64,000 bases of DNA from positions 62,001-126,000 of the forward strand of contig NZ_JACIJS010000003.1 in assembly GCF_014199445.1 (NCBI RefSeq). Reading direction: 5' to 3'. The notes below the pieces were generated by a model. It made no database searches. It had not been told where the DNA came from and saw only the letters and a program-made list of their open reading frames with translations. This document shows positions 37,275-46,239 of this stretch, one piece after another. The first letter of the stretch is position 1; each line of letters starts with the position of its first letter. The position numbers and the translations under genes are program-made. Source of the stretch: Rubricella aquisinus (lineage in GTDB: Bacteria > Pseudomonadota > Alphaproteobacteria > Rhodobacterales > Rhodobacteraceae).

Positions 37275-38310
37275 AGCCCGTCATCTCCAGATAACCGCGC
37301 CCCTGATGCGTGCCGCTGAACCGGATCGGCCCTTCCCAATAGGGAAAGAGCGTGTCCATCCAGCTTTGTGTGTTGAGGGGCGTGGTGTCGACTTCCAGCC
37401 CTTTGGACGGGATGCTCACCCGCCACGCGGTCGGGATCTCCCGGCCCGCCACGTCCGAGAGTGCCAAGGGCGTGAAGGCAATCGCACCATCGGGCAGGGG
37501 TGTCGGGCTGCCATCCTCCGTGATCCAGGTGCCGGAGGTGTAGCTGCGTCCGTCCGTCTGGCGCAGCTGAAACGCCATGACGCGGCTGCCATCCTCCAGC
37601 GAGAGGGAAAACCAATCCCAGCCAAGCTGATCATCCGCCAAAGGCTGCGAAGACCATTCGCGGTCGAGCCATGCCTGCCCGGTGACCACCATCGGGCCAT
37701 CGGGCAGGCTCAGTGTGCCTGTCACCTCATAGAAGGGTTGCGAATAGTAATAGGACGCCTGCCCGGCGGCGGATTTCACCGAATAGCCCTCATCGCCGTG
37801 CGGCACGATGGGATGGTCAGCGGTCAGCGACAGGTCATAGGCGAAATCGGCCCCGGTTGCGCTGACCTGCACCCTACGCGCCAAATCCGGGCCCTGCATC
37901 GCCCAATCGTCGATCCAGGCATGGAAGGGGCTCGCGGTCACGCCCGCTTGTCCGACACCGCCGCGCGCCAGACGCTCTGCCACGAAATGCTGCTCCGGGG
38001 TGGTCAGTCCGGCATGGCCGAGCCAGATTTGCGGGGAGGACCAGCCTGCGCGTTCTTCGGGGGCGAGGGCAGATCGGAACAGCGTCCATTGCACGCCATA
38101 ATCGCGGCCATCTGCGCCGGTGAGCGTGGCCGTCAGATACCACCATTCGATGCGGTAGGTGGGGTGGGGGCCGTGATCGGCGGGAAAGTCGAACGCCAAG
38201 CCGCGCGCTGGCACGGCAAAGCCATCAGCCTCCGTCCCCAATCCGGCGAAGCCCTGCGCCCAAGCCGGCCCGGCCAGAAACAGGCAGATGATCAGTGCCT
38301 TAACGTTCAT
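37267..38310 (-). CDS. Exported AttH/CrtC-like lipocalin-fold protein
   Basis: 347 residues. The signal peptide is residues 1-18 (ALIICLFLAGPAWA). The mature protein opens FDFPADHGPHPTYRIEWWYL, the mark of the AttH/hydroxyneurosporene-synthase-like (PF07143) family, and continues with a second lipocalin-like half (LDREWSSQPLADDQLGWDW near 205). It is regularly found beside an FtsX-like permease and LolD-like ATPase, as here, and the three probably form an envelope lipid or lipoprotein system. The ATG at 38310 overlaps the permease stop by 11 bp. Confidence 0.82.
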   Translation of the reverse strand: MNVKALIICLFLAGPAWAQGFAGLGTEADGFAVPARGLAFDFPADHGPHPTYRIEWWYLTATLTGADGRDYGVQWTLFRSALAPEERAGWSSPQIWLGHAGLTTPEQHFVAERLARGGVGQAGVTASPFHAWIDDWAMQGPDLARRVQVSATGADFAYDLSLTADHPIVPHGDEGYSVKSAAGQASYYYSQPFYEVTGTLSLPDGPMVVTGQAWLDREWSSQPLADDQLGWDWFSLSLEDGSRVMAFQLRQTDGRSYTSGTWITEDGSPTPLPDGAIAFTPLALSDVAGREIPTAWRVSIPSKGLEVDTTPLNTQSWMDTLFPYWEGPIRFSGTHQGRGYLEMTGYE

Positions 38311-40714
38311 GTGCAAACACCCTCACCAAATCCGCTGGATTGATCGTCGCGAGCCTGCGCACGGGGAGGGCCGCGGCAATGCCCGCCGCCAGCAGGGCCA
38401 GCCCACCGAGCCGCAGCCAATCCGCCGGGAACAGGTCCATCGGCAGGCGCCAGCCGAACGCCTCGACATTCACCACCGCCAGCAGCACCCACGCCAGCGC
38501 CAATCCCACCGGCAGCGCCGCGATCATCGTCATGAGCGCCAGAAGAAGCGTCCGGGCAAGGTCCAGAACCGCAAGCCGCCGCCGGGTCAGCCCCATCGCC
38601 CAGAGCGGTGCCAGTTGCGGCAATCGCATGGAGGACAGGGTCAGAAGGCTCGTGAGCATGGCAATCGCCGCCACGCCCAGTGTCAGCACATTTAGTGCCG
38701 CCGTGACGGCAAAGGTCCGCTCGAACACCGACACGGAGAACGCCTTGAGCGCGGCTTGATCAATCATGTTGCGCTCCGTCAGGCCGCGCGATTGAAGCTC
38801 TGCCATCAAGGGTGCGACGCCTTCGGGTGCCATGCGCACGGCATAGCGCAGCCGCTCCACATCCGGGAAGCGGGCCGTGAGTTGCGGCAGGTTGATCAGG
38901 ATCTGCCCGGTCGGATTGCCATAATCGGAATAGACACCGACGATCTGAAACGTCCAGCCGGGCAGGAGGGTAATCTCCTCTCCCACCGTGAAGCCCTGCC
39001 GCCGGGCAAGCTGTTCGTTGATCATCGCGCCGGTGCCAAGGGCCACTTGATCCCATGGATCGGCGGCTTGGGACAAAAGCGGCCAGTTGTCGCGATAGGT
39101 CGCGTCATCCGCGATACCATAAAGGGTCACGGGCGCGCCTCTCACGGTGATCTCCGTGTTCCAGATGGGGAGGATTCTGTCAGACCGGTTCGCGATCAGG
39201 GGGCTGATGTCCTGCCACTGCGCCTCACTCTCTGCGGTGATATAAAGTTCAGCGGCAAGGCGCTGATCCAGCCATCCGGTGAAGGTGGTGCGGAAGCTCG
39301 ACACCATAGTGCCCACCCCGATATTGGCGGCAAGCGCCAGCAACAGCGCCATCAGCGCCAGCGACAGGCCCGGCAACTGTTGGCGCGTGTCGGCCCAAAA
39401 CCATTGCCAGAGTGCCGCGCGCGCCAGCCGCTCCCCCGCGATCAGCAGAAGCGACAGGATCGGCGGCAGCATCAGTGCCGCACCTAGGAGCAAACCGCCC
39501 ATCAGCGCAAATCCGGCGATCAGGCCAGAGCCAAGCCATGCGGCCAAGCCGCCGCCCGCCCATAGGAGCAGAGCCGCGACCGCCTGCATGGTCATCCGCC
39601 GTTCCGACACGCGCGCCCATGCGCGTGGCTGCGCGGGGGCCAAGAGCGGCATCCGGGCTGCGCGCCACAGGCTGCTTGCTGCCGCCACGCCCGCCCCGAC
39701 AATCGCGATCGCAAGCCCGCTGAGCCACCATGCCGGGTTCAATGTCAGCACGCCCGACACTTGCGCCCCATAAAGCCCACGGAGGGAGGCCGCCACATCC
39801 GGCAGCAAAACGCTCGCCACCAGATAGCCAAGTGCGACGCCGATAACGCCAGCAAGGCCCGCGAGGATCAGCAATTCCGCCGCTAGAAGCGCGATCAGCG
39901 TGCCCACCGGTACGCCAAGCGCGCGCAAGGTCCGAAACATCGCGCGGCGCTGCTCAAAGGCAAGGCCAATCGCGGCATGAACGATGAAGAGGCCCACCGC
40001 GAAGGACAACAGCCCGAACGCGGTCAGGTTGAGGTGAAAGCTGTCGGTGAGCCGCGCAAGGTCATTCTCGGCCTGCGGGCTGCGCTGTTGCAGATCGGGG
40101 GCGATGTCTGTCAGGGATGCGCGGCCAAGCGGCTGGTCGGGGTGCAGCAGCAATCGGCTCACCCGCCCATCCATCCCCAGCAGGCGCTGGGCAATGCCGA
40201 TATCCATCACGACAACACCGGGGGCAAGGTCGTCCTGCACGCGCAAAGGCGGCAGGGCGGTCGTGGCGTCGGCAATCTGGCGCGCCGTCTCCGCCGAGGT
40301 GAAGGCAAGGCCCGGCGGCGTGATAAAGGGATAGAGCCCGTCGCCGCCCTCAAATGCCCCAAGGGCCGCTTGCGGCGGCGTCGTCACCGGATCAATCCCG
40401 AGGATCCGCAGGCGCAGATCGCCCACGCGGATGCTGCCCTCCACCACCGGGGACACCTGCCAACCCGCGCGCCGCAGCGCGATATAGCTGTCTTGCGACA
40501 GATCGTTGCCCGCGCGGGGCACAAGACTGTCGAGCCGATCCTGTCCCAGCACCGCGGCGGCGCGATCATAGCTCGCCCGTGCCTCCGCATTGATCGCCTG
40601 CACGCCGGACCACAGCGCCGTGGCCACTGCCAGCCCAATCAGGAGCGTCGCAAGTTGCACCGGACGGTAGCGCCAATGTGACAAAAGCGCAGAAAGGGCC
40701 GTGCGCCACATCAT
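38300..40714 (-). CDS. FtsX/MacB-like ABC transporter permease
   Basis: 804 residues with an N-terminal TM, a large periplasmic region (about 45-230), four helices near 235-425, a second periplasmic region (about 470-660) and three C-terminal helices: two FtsX domains in tandem. Such permeases with LolD-type ATPases move or extract lipoproteins or other hydrophobic molecules by mechanotransmission. The start ATGATG overlaps the ATPase stop. It lies in an operon with the ATPase, AttH-like and PNPOx-like genes. Confidence 0.88.
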   Translation of the reverse strand: MMWRTALSALLSHWRYRPVQLATLLIGLAVATALWSGVQAINAEARASYDRAAAVLGQDRLDSLVPRAGNDLSQDSYIALRRAGWQVSPVVEGSIRVGDLRLRILGIDPVTTPPQAALGAFEGGDGLYPFITPPGLAFTSAETARQIADATTALPPLRVQDDLAPGVVVMDIGIAQRLLGMDGRVSRLLLHPDQPLGRASLTDIAPDLQQRSPQAENDLARLTDSFHLNLTAFGLLSFAVGLFIVHAAIGLAFEQRRAMFRTLRALGVPVGTLIALLAAELLILAGLAGVIGVALGYLVASVLLPDVAASLRGLYGAQVSGVLTLNPAWWLSGLAIAIVGAGVAAASSLWRAARMPLLAPAQPRAWARVSERRMTMQAVAALLLWAGGGLAAWLGSGLIAGFALMGGLLLGAALMLPPILSLLLIAGERLARAALWQWFWADTRQQLPGLSLALMALLLALAANIGVGTMVSSFRTTFTGWLDQRLAAELYITAESEAQWQDISPLIANRSDRILPIWNTEITVRGAPVTLYGIADDATYRDNWPLLSQAADPWDQVALGTGAMINEQLARRQGFTVGEEITLLPGWTFQIVGVYSDYGNPTGQILINLPQLTARFPDVERLRYAVRMAPEGVAPLMAELQSRGLTERNMIDQAALKAFSVSVFERTFAVTAALNVLTLGVAAIAMLTSLLTLSSMRLPQLAPLWAMGLTRRRLAVLDLARTLLLALMTMIAALPVGLALAWVLLAVVNVEAFGWRLPMDLFPADWLRLGGLALLAAGIAAALPVRRLATINPADLVRVFAHER

Positions 40715-41370
40715 TCCGCGATCCGGCCCGCTGACAGATGCACCCGGCGCGCCATCCGGTCCGCAAGCCGGTTGGAATGGGTCACCATCAGGAACCCCGC
40801 GCCGGTCTGCGTCACCAGATCGCGCATCAACGCGATCACCGCATCGCCCGTTGCCTCATCAAGATTGCCGGTCGGCTCATCCGCGAGCACCAGTTTCGGC
40901 CGTGCCGCGAGCGTGCGCCCGATGGCGACCCGCTGCTGTTGCCCGCCCGAGAGATGCTCAGGATAGCGGTGCAGCAGCCCGGACAGGCCCAGACGCGCGA
41001 CCAATTCCTCGGTCCAGCCCGGATCCTCCCGCCCCGCAAGCCGCGCCTGAAAGGACAGGTTCGCGCCGATGCTCAGCGACGGGATCAGGTTGAATTGTTG
41101 AAAGACCAGCCCGACGCTGCCGCGTCGCAGCTCAGCACGCGCGGCATCGGGCAGGGTCGTGATGTCCGTCCCGTCGATCACAATGGCCCCGGCATCCGGC
41201 GCATCCAGTCCCGCGATCAGATGCAGGAGCGTGGATTTGCCACTGCCGCTCTCCCCGGTGAGGGCCAGCGTCTCCCCCGTATCGAGCGTCAGGCTCACGC
41301 CACCCAGAACGGGCACCTCCGCGCCCGCGCTTTGAAAGGATTTTCGGATGTCTTTCAGTGCCAAGAGCAT
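40711..41370 (-). CDS. LolD/MacB-type ABC transporter ATPase
   Basis: 219 residues, single ABC domain. Walker A GESGSGKST is near 38-46, Q-loop VFQQFNLIPSLS near 89, signature LSGGQQQRVAIGR near 140, Walker B LVLADEPTGNLDEATG near 160, and the switch histidine in MVTHSN. The GNLD after Walker B is typical of the MacB/LolD/FtsE branch. It drives the permease encoded next in the operon. Confidence 0.92.
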   Translation of the reverse strand: MLLALKDIRKSFQSAGAEVPVLGGVSLTLDTGETLALTGESGSGKSTLLHLIAGLDAPDAGAIVIDGTDITTLPDAARAELRRGSVGLVFQQFNLIPSLSIGANLSFQARLAGREDPGWTEELVARLGLSGLLHRYPEHLSGGQQQRVAIGRTLAARPKLVLADEPTGNLDEATGDAVIALMRDLVTQTGAGFLMVTHSNRLADRMARRVHLSAGRIAE

Positions 41371-41499
41371 ATCGGCGGGGCCTTTCCGGTCGCATTCCCC
41401 CGTTACCTAGCATCCTGAGCGGCCGGGAAAAGGGATCGACGCTTGCCATAGGGTCGCGGGGCGGTGCAGCCTGACCGCAAAGAGGCCGGGGAGGACGCG

Positions 41500-42594
41500 A
41501 TGAAACGGATCAGACTGGGCATGATCGGCGGTGGGCCGGGCGCGATGATCGGGCAGGTGCACCGCTTGGCCGCGCGTATGGACGGGCGTTTTGATCTGGT
41601 GGGCGGCGTGTTCTCATCGGACCCTGACAAAGGTGCTACCTTCGCGCAGGAGATCGGCAGCACCGCGTTCGCGTCCGAAGCGGAGATGCTCCATTCCGGG
41701 CAGATCGACGCGGTGGCCATCGTCACACCGAACCATCTGCATGTGCCATCGGCGCGTGCGGCGCTGCGTGCGGGTATCCATGTGATCTGTGACAAACCGA
41801 TGGGCATTTCGGTGGCCGAATGCCGCGCGCTCGAAGCCGACGTCGCGGCCTCTGGCCGGGTATTCGTTCTGACCCATAACTATACGGGCTATCCGATGGT
41901 GCGGCAGGCGCGGCACATGGTGCGATCTGGCCAGATCGGCACGGTGCAGCAGGTGCAGGTGGAATATCCGCAGGACTGGCTTGCGCGCGATGCGGCGGGC
42001 CCGCGCGCGCGGCAGGCGGCATGGCGGCTTGATCCTGCGCGATCCGGTCCCGGCGGGGCGCTCAGCGATATTGGCACCCATGGCCATCATCTGATGCGCT
42101 TTATCACCGGGCTGGAGATTACGCAGCTTTTGGCGATCACGGCGCGGGATGTGGCCCAAGGCGGCCTTGATGACAGCGCGCAGGTCACGCTGCGCCTTGA
42201 TAATAGGGCGATGGGTGCTCTTTGGTGCAGTCAGACGGCGGCGGGCGCGGAAAACGGCCTGCGCATCCGCATCTTTGGCAGTGACGGCGCGCTTGATTGG
42301 CGGCAGGAAGACCCCGACAGGCTGCTCTGGAGCGATCTGTCCGGGCCACGGCGCGAACTCACCCGCGGCAGCCCGGACCTCTGCGATGCGGCGACCAGCG
42401 CCACGATGCTGGGCCGGGGCCATCCCGAAGGCTTCTTTGCGGCATTTGCGACGATTTACCGGGATGCGGCGGATGAGATGCTGGGCCTTGGGCCAACTCT
42501 GGCACCGGGCGTGTCCGATGGCACATGGGGGCTTCGGTTTGTCGAGGCCTGCGCCCGGTCTGCCCAAAAGGGCGGCACTTGGGTCGATATCTGA
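41500..42594 (+). CDS. Gfo/Idh/MocA-family oxidoreductase
   Basis: 364 residues. The Rossmann start is RLGMIGGGPGAMIGQVHRLA, with CDKPMG (about 97-102, the EKP-like motif) and the catalytic region SDIGTHGHHLMRF near 188. It belongs to the Gfo/Idh/MocA family and would oxidise a sugar or inositol with NAD(P). The ATG at 41500 has GGGGAGG upstream; the GTG at 41464 is less likely. It is divergent from the ABC-exporter operon and 87 bp ahead of the LuxR-hydrolase gene. Substrate unknown. Confidence 0.88.
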   Translation: MKRIRLGMIGGGPGAMIGQVHRLAARMDGRFDLVGGVFSSDPDKGATFAQEIGSTAFASEAEMLHSGQIDAVAIVTPNHLHVPSARAALRAGIHVICDKPMGISVAECRALEADVAASGRVFVLTHNYTGYPMVRQARHMVRSGQIGTVQQVQVEYPQDWLARDAAGPRARQAAWRLDPARSGPGGALSDIGTHGHHLMRFITGLEITQLLAITARDVAQGGLDDSAQVTLRLDNRAMGALWCSQTAAGAENGLRIRIFGSDGALDWRQEDPDRLLWSDLSGPRRELTRGSPDLCDAATSATMLGRGHPEGFFAAFATIYRDAADEMLGLGPTLAPGVSDGTWGLRFVEACARSAQKGGTWVDI

Positions 42595-42681
42595 AAAAAT
42601 CCCCTGATTTGAGGGGGTAAACGCTCGCCCCATGGGGTGGATCGTACTACGCTTCTTGTTGGGTAGAGTTTCATTCTGGGC

Positions 42682-44421
42682 GTGACCACGATGCAAGCAG
42701 ACCAAAGCCAATTCATTGGCCTGCTCGATCATATCTATGAGGCGGCGGAGGATCCGCGCGCTTTCGATGCGCTGTTGGAGGCGGCGGAGGCGCTGTTCCT
42801 TGGCGAGGACGCGCCTTCCCCGGTGGACGCGCCGCCCGTGTTTGACGCAGCACTCTTGCGGCATTCGGATCGGGTCCAGCGGATCATCGACGCGCGGTTT
42901 GCGCAGGTCGCGGACCCGGCGCCGGACCCGATGACGCCTTTGATCTCAGCGATGCGCGAAAGTGCGTTTGGCCGCTTTGTGTTGGCGCGGGGCGGGGTGA
43001 TCCTTGCGGGGAACAACGCGGCGGCAGCGGCCCTGTGCCTAGAGGCGTTTCCCGCGACCTTGGCTGAGGCGCAGCTTGATCACGCGGGCCAGCGCGCGCT
43101 GGAGGAGGCGCTGCGCGCAGCGTCCGACGGGGCCACAAAGGTGATCGCGCTGGGCGTGGGACCGGAGGAAAAGCGGTGCCTTGCCATGATCCGCCCTGTC
43201 ACGCTTGCCACCGCACAAGGGGCCGCAGTGTTGGAGGTGGCGCTGTCGCATATCGTCTGGGGGCAGGCGCAATTGTCCGCCGTGGCAGACGCGCTCGACC
43301 TTTCGCCACGGGAGGGAGAGGTGCTCTCGGCCCTGTTGCAGGGCCAATCGCAGGCAGAGATTGCCGCCGCGCAAAACCGATCCGCCGAAACGATCAAGGC
43401 GCAGGCAAAGGCCATTCTGCGCAAAAGCGGCTGCGCGCAGGTGTCAGAAGTGGTGCTCTTGGCGACCTCCATCGCCTATCTCGCGCGCGCGGAGGAACAG
43501 CCTGCGCGGATCGCTCAGACCATTGCGCCGACCCCGCCCGCGTTCTTTGAGGAACACCGCCTGACCGGGCCGGATGGGCGCCAGATCGGGTATCTGACTT
43601 GCGGGGTGCCGCAGGGATTTCCGGTGTTCTTCACCCATGCGCAGTTGCAAGGCCCATATATCACCCGCGCCATGGCGGAGGGGCTGGCGGCGGCGGGATT
43701 TACCTTTTTCGCCGTGTCACGCCCCGGTTATGGCCAGACCGATCCCGCGCCCGCAGGCACCTCGCCAGAAGAGGCGCAAAGCCGCGATGCGGAGGCCGTC
43801 GCGAACCATCACGCCGTCACGCGGCTGTTGCTGATGACCCAGCATGGCGGCACGCTCGCGGCCTGCCATCTGGCGAACCGGTTTGAGGCGCGCGCGCGCG
43901 GGCTGTTGCTGGTCAATGGGATGCTGCCCACCTCGCAGGTGCGCAGGTTTTCCCATCGTCAGTCGCAATTGTTCCGCGCCGCCGTGGCCCGCGCCCCGGC
44001 GATTGGGGAGATGTTGTTGCGGGTGCATCTCTCCACCTATCGGCGGGAGGGTGGAATTGCCGCCTATTGGCGCAAATTCTTTGCCGACCAGCCCCGCGAT
44101 CTGGCGGCGCTGGATGATCCGGATATCCTCGATGTGTTTTTGCGGAGCGGCGATCATGTCTTTTCCGGCGAGCCGCGCGAGATGATCCGTGATGCGGCGC
44201 AGGTCATCGGGGATTGGCGCGCGATCCTGCAAGGCATCCCGTGCCGCATCTCCATCCTCTATGGCAGCGAAACGCCAGAGATCAGCCAGATGGCGCAGGA
44301 GGAATGGGGCAAATCCTTTGCCAATTATCCGGTGACTCAGGTTGAGGGCGCGGGATCACTGCTGCTGCACACCGATTGGGAAACGGTGATCCGACATCTC
44401 ATTGAAATGCGTGACTGGTAG
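42682..44421 (+). CDS. LuxR-type HTH fused to a degenerate alpha/beta-hydrolase domain
   Basis: 579 residues. An N-terminal sensor-like region (1-195) precedes a LuxR HTH at about 205-265 (LDLSPREGEVLSALLQGQSQ). From 290 to the end there is an alpha/beta-hydrolase fold (TGPDGRQIGYLTCG, VSRPGYGQTDP). The catalytic residues are gone: the nucleophile elbow reads MTQHGGT (Q387 where Ser is expected), the acid position is YGSETPE (T531 for Asp) and the histidine position is GAGS (S559 for His). The domain therefore probably binds a ligand. Starts are GTG 42682 or ATG 42691, neither with a good ribosome site. Confidence 0.85.
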   Translation: MTTMQADQSQFIGLLDHIYEAAEDPRAFDALLEAAEALFLGEDAPSPVDAPPVFDAALLRHSDRVQRIIDARFAQVADPAPDPMTPLISAMRESAFGRFVLARGGVILAGNNAAAAALCLEAFPATLAEAQLDHAGQRALEEALRAASDGATKVIALGVGPEEKRCLAMIRPVTLATAQGAAVLEVALSHIVWGQAQLSAVADALDLSPREGEVLSALLQGQSQAEIAAAQNRSAETIKAQAKAILRKSGCAQVSEVVLLATSIAYLARAEEQPARIAQTIAPTPPAFFEEHRLTGPDGRQIGYLTCGVPQGFPVFFTHAQLQGPYITRAMAEGLAAAGFTFFAVSRPGYGQTDPAPAGTSPEEAQSRDAEAVANHHAVTRLLLMTQHGGTLAACHLANRFEARARGLLLVNGMLPTSQVRRFSHRQSQLFRAAVARAPAIGEMLLRVHLSTYRREGGIAAYWRKFFADQPRDLAALDDPDILDVFLRSGDHVFSGEPREMIRDAAQVIGDWRAILQGIPCRISILYGSETPEISQMAQEEWGKSFANYPVTQVEGAGSLLLHTDWETVIRHLIEMRDW

Positions 44422-44426
44422 GCGTT

Positions 44427-44444
44427 TTCACCCCCAAGGGTGAA
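44427..44444. other. Perfect hairpin after the LuxR-hydrolase gene
   Basis: TTCACCC-CCAA-GGGTGAA, 6 bp after the stop. There is no T-run on the plus strand, so it is not a standard terminator; it may be an operator or an mRNA 3'-end stem. The next 136 bp up to 44580 hold no gene that I can see. Confidence 0.4.
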
Positions 44445-44580
44445 GCGATGCGCGGCCCTGTTCGGCAGTGTCTGTCCCATCGGGTGGTTGGCGATCTCCT
44501 ACACCCGTATCCGGGGGAGGGGTGGGCACCGACTGTCACGCCCAGATGCCTGCTTCTCCCCCATCCGTGCGCGCTGGTGG

Positions 44581-45231
44581 CTAAAGCCGTGGCAGGTGGT
44601 GGCGGCGGATCACATCCTGCAACATCTCAGAGGCGCGCTGGCGATGTGCGCTGTGCACGGCATGGGCGCGCTCAGGATCATTGCTGCGGATCGCGGTCAA
44701 AAGTTCGGCATGGTCGCGCACCGAATGCACCGGCTCCGGGCGCAGATGAAGGGTCAGCATCCGCGCGCGGTGCACCTGATCGGTATAGCGGGCGGCGGCC
44801 TCGGCCATGCGGGTATTGCCTGCCTGCTCCATCAGGCTGCGGTGAAAGGCGGCGTCGGCTTCGGCCCATGCGTCGCGATCGCCCATGGACAAGGCGTGCT
44901 CCATCGCGGCAAGTGCTGCTTCAAGCGGGGCAAGGTCGCGCGGGTCTAGGGCGGCAAGGCGCGCGGCGGCGGCTGACTCGAGGGCTGTCAGCACCTCATA
45001 AATCTCCGCCATATCCTCTGCTGAAAGGGCGCTGACGGTCATCCCGCGCCGTGGCGTGACAGAGGCAAGCCCCGCCGCCGCGACCGCCTGCATCGCTTCG
45101 CGCACCGGCGTGCGCGACATGCCCAGAAGGGTCGCAAGCTCCGTCTCGGTATAGCGCGCGCCGGGTGGGAATGTGCCGGTAAGAATGCCCTGTCGCAAGG
45201 TGGCCAGCGCCTGATCGGTTTGTCCCGCCAT
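44581..45231 (-). CDS. GntR-family regulator (FCD type)
   Basis: 216 residues. The N-terminal winged helix has YTETELATLLGMSRTPVREA near 26-45. The C-terminal FCD helical domain shows the metal-ligand pattern (D and H residues in DAAFHRSLMEQAGN, HAELLTAI, HSAHRQR). It directly follows the oxidoreductase gene and is the third gene of the minus-strand operon starting at 47306. It probably binds the paired ATGTATGCAT sites upstream of that operon and senses a carboxylate or sugar acid. Confidence 0.9.
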   Translation of the reverse strand: MAGQTDQALATLRQGILTGTFPPGARYTETELATLLGMSRTPVREAMQAVAAAGLASVTPRRGMTVSALSAEDMAEIYEVLTALESAAAARLAALDPRDLAPLEAALAAMEHALSMGDRDAWAEADAAFHRSLMEQAGNTRMAEAAARYTDQVHRARMLTLHLRPEPVHSVRDHAELLTAIRSNDPERAHAVHSAHRQRASEMLQDVIRRHHLPRL

Positions 45232-46239
45232 CTAGAGCCTCACCACCTGTTCGGTTGCGTCGGCGCGGTAGAGCGCCTCTTCAATCTCCAGATTGCGCAG
45301 ATAGGCCGACGCGTGAGTCTCTATGGTCGCGCCCTCGGTCAGCCCAGCGATGACATGGGCCTGAAACGCTGCCACGCAATCCCCGGCAAATCCGCGCGGC
45401 GGAGTGGGGGGCAGGAGGGTTTCTTCTGCCGCCTCTCCCACCCGTCGCAACAACAGCGCCCCATCCGCCGCCAGCCGGATCGCGCCCCCAGTGCCCTCTG
45501 CCAGAAGGGTGCCGAAGGTCAGGCGCGGATCGTCGCTCGGGAAATCAAGGCAGCGATTGCCGTCAAACACGGCGCGCAGACCGTTCGCATAGCGAAAGGT
45601 GAAGCGGCCCGCATCCTCCCCCGCGATGGCGGGGTTCATGCGGCGCAGATCGGCATCCACCGCCTCCGGCTCCCCCAGAAGATAGCGGAACGTATCGACC
45701 CAATGGATGCCCGTCTCCCGGATCAAAAAGCGCGGCATCGTTTGGAAATAGGGTTGGCGGGCCAGATACGCCTGTGGCCCTTGGCCATCGCCGGGCCGAA
45801 AGGTGAAGGTGATCTGGTGCAGATCACCAATACTGCCGTCGGTCAGGCGCGGCTTTAACGCGCGATACCACGGCTGGAACCGGAAATTTTCGTGGATGAG
45901 GAGGGGGATGCCCGCATCCATCGCCAATCGGGTGACGCGGGAAGCCTGCGCCAGTGTCTCACAGAACGGTTTTTGACAGATGATCGCGCGGGGGCGGTGG
46001 GTCAGGGCCAGTTCTATCAGCGCCTCATGGGTTGTGGGCGGGGTCGCGATGTCGATGATGTCCGGCCTCAGGGTGGCAAGCATCTCTGCTGCATCCGCGA
46101 AAGACGGCCCAAGAGATGCGGCCTTATGGGCGTCAAGATCGGCAACGCCGATGAGCGCGGCACCGGGCAGGCGCGCCCATGCCTCCGCCTGAAACCGCGC
46201 GAAATAGCCCGCGCCGATCTGGGCGACCCGCAGGGTCAC
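45232..46239 (-). CDS. Gfo/Idh/MocA-family oxidoreductase (second)
   Basis: 335 residues. The Rossmann start is LRVAQIGAGYFARFQAEAWA; CQKPFCETLAQA near 92 is the EKP-like motif. The usual glycine-histidine catalytic block is here ETGIHWVDTFRYLLG near 178. It lies between ttuC-like and gntR genes, overlapping the former by ATGA, so it is likely a step in catabolism of the same sugar acid or related polyol. Substrate unknown. Confidence 0.88.
   Translation of the reverse strand: MTLRVAQIGAGYFARFQAEAWARLPGAALIGVADLDAHKAASLGPSFADAAEMLATLRPDIIDIATPPTTHEALIELALTHRPRAIICQKPFCETLAQASRVTRLAMDAGIPLLIHENFRFQPWYRALKPRLTDGSIGDLHQITFTFRPGDGQGPQAYLARQPYFQTMPRFLIRETGIHWVDTFRYLLGEPEAVDADLRRMNPAIAGEDAGRFTFRYANGLRAVFDGNRCLDFPSDDPRLTFGTLLAEGTGGAIRLAADGALLLRRVGEAAEETLLPPTPPRGFAGDCVAAFQAHVIAGLTEGATIETHASAYLRNLEIEEALYRADATEQVVRL

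Noticed and set aside
42601-42616. CCCCT/AGGGG stem after the oxidoreductase gene as a terminator
   Set aside because: Only 5 bp with no T-run; may be chance in this composition.
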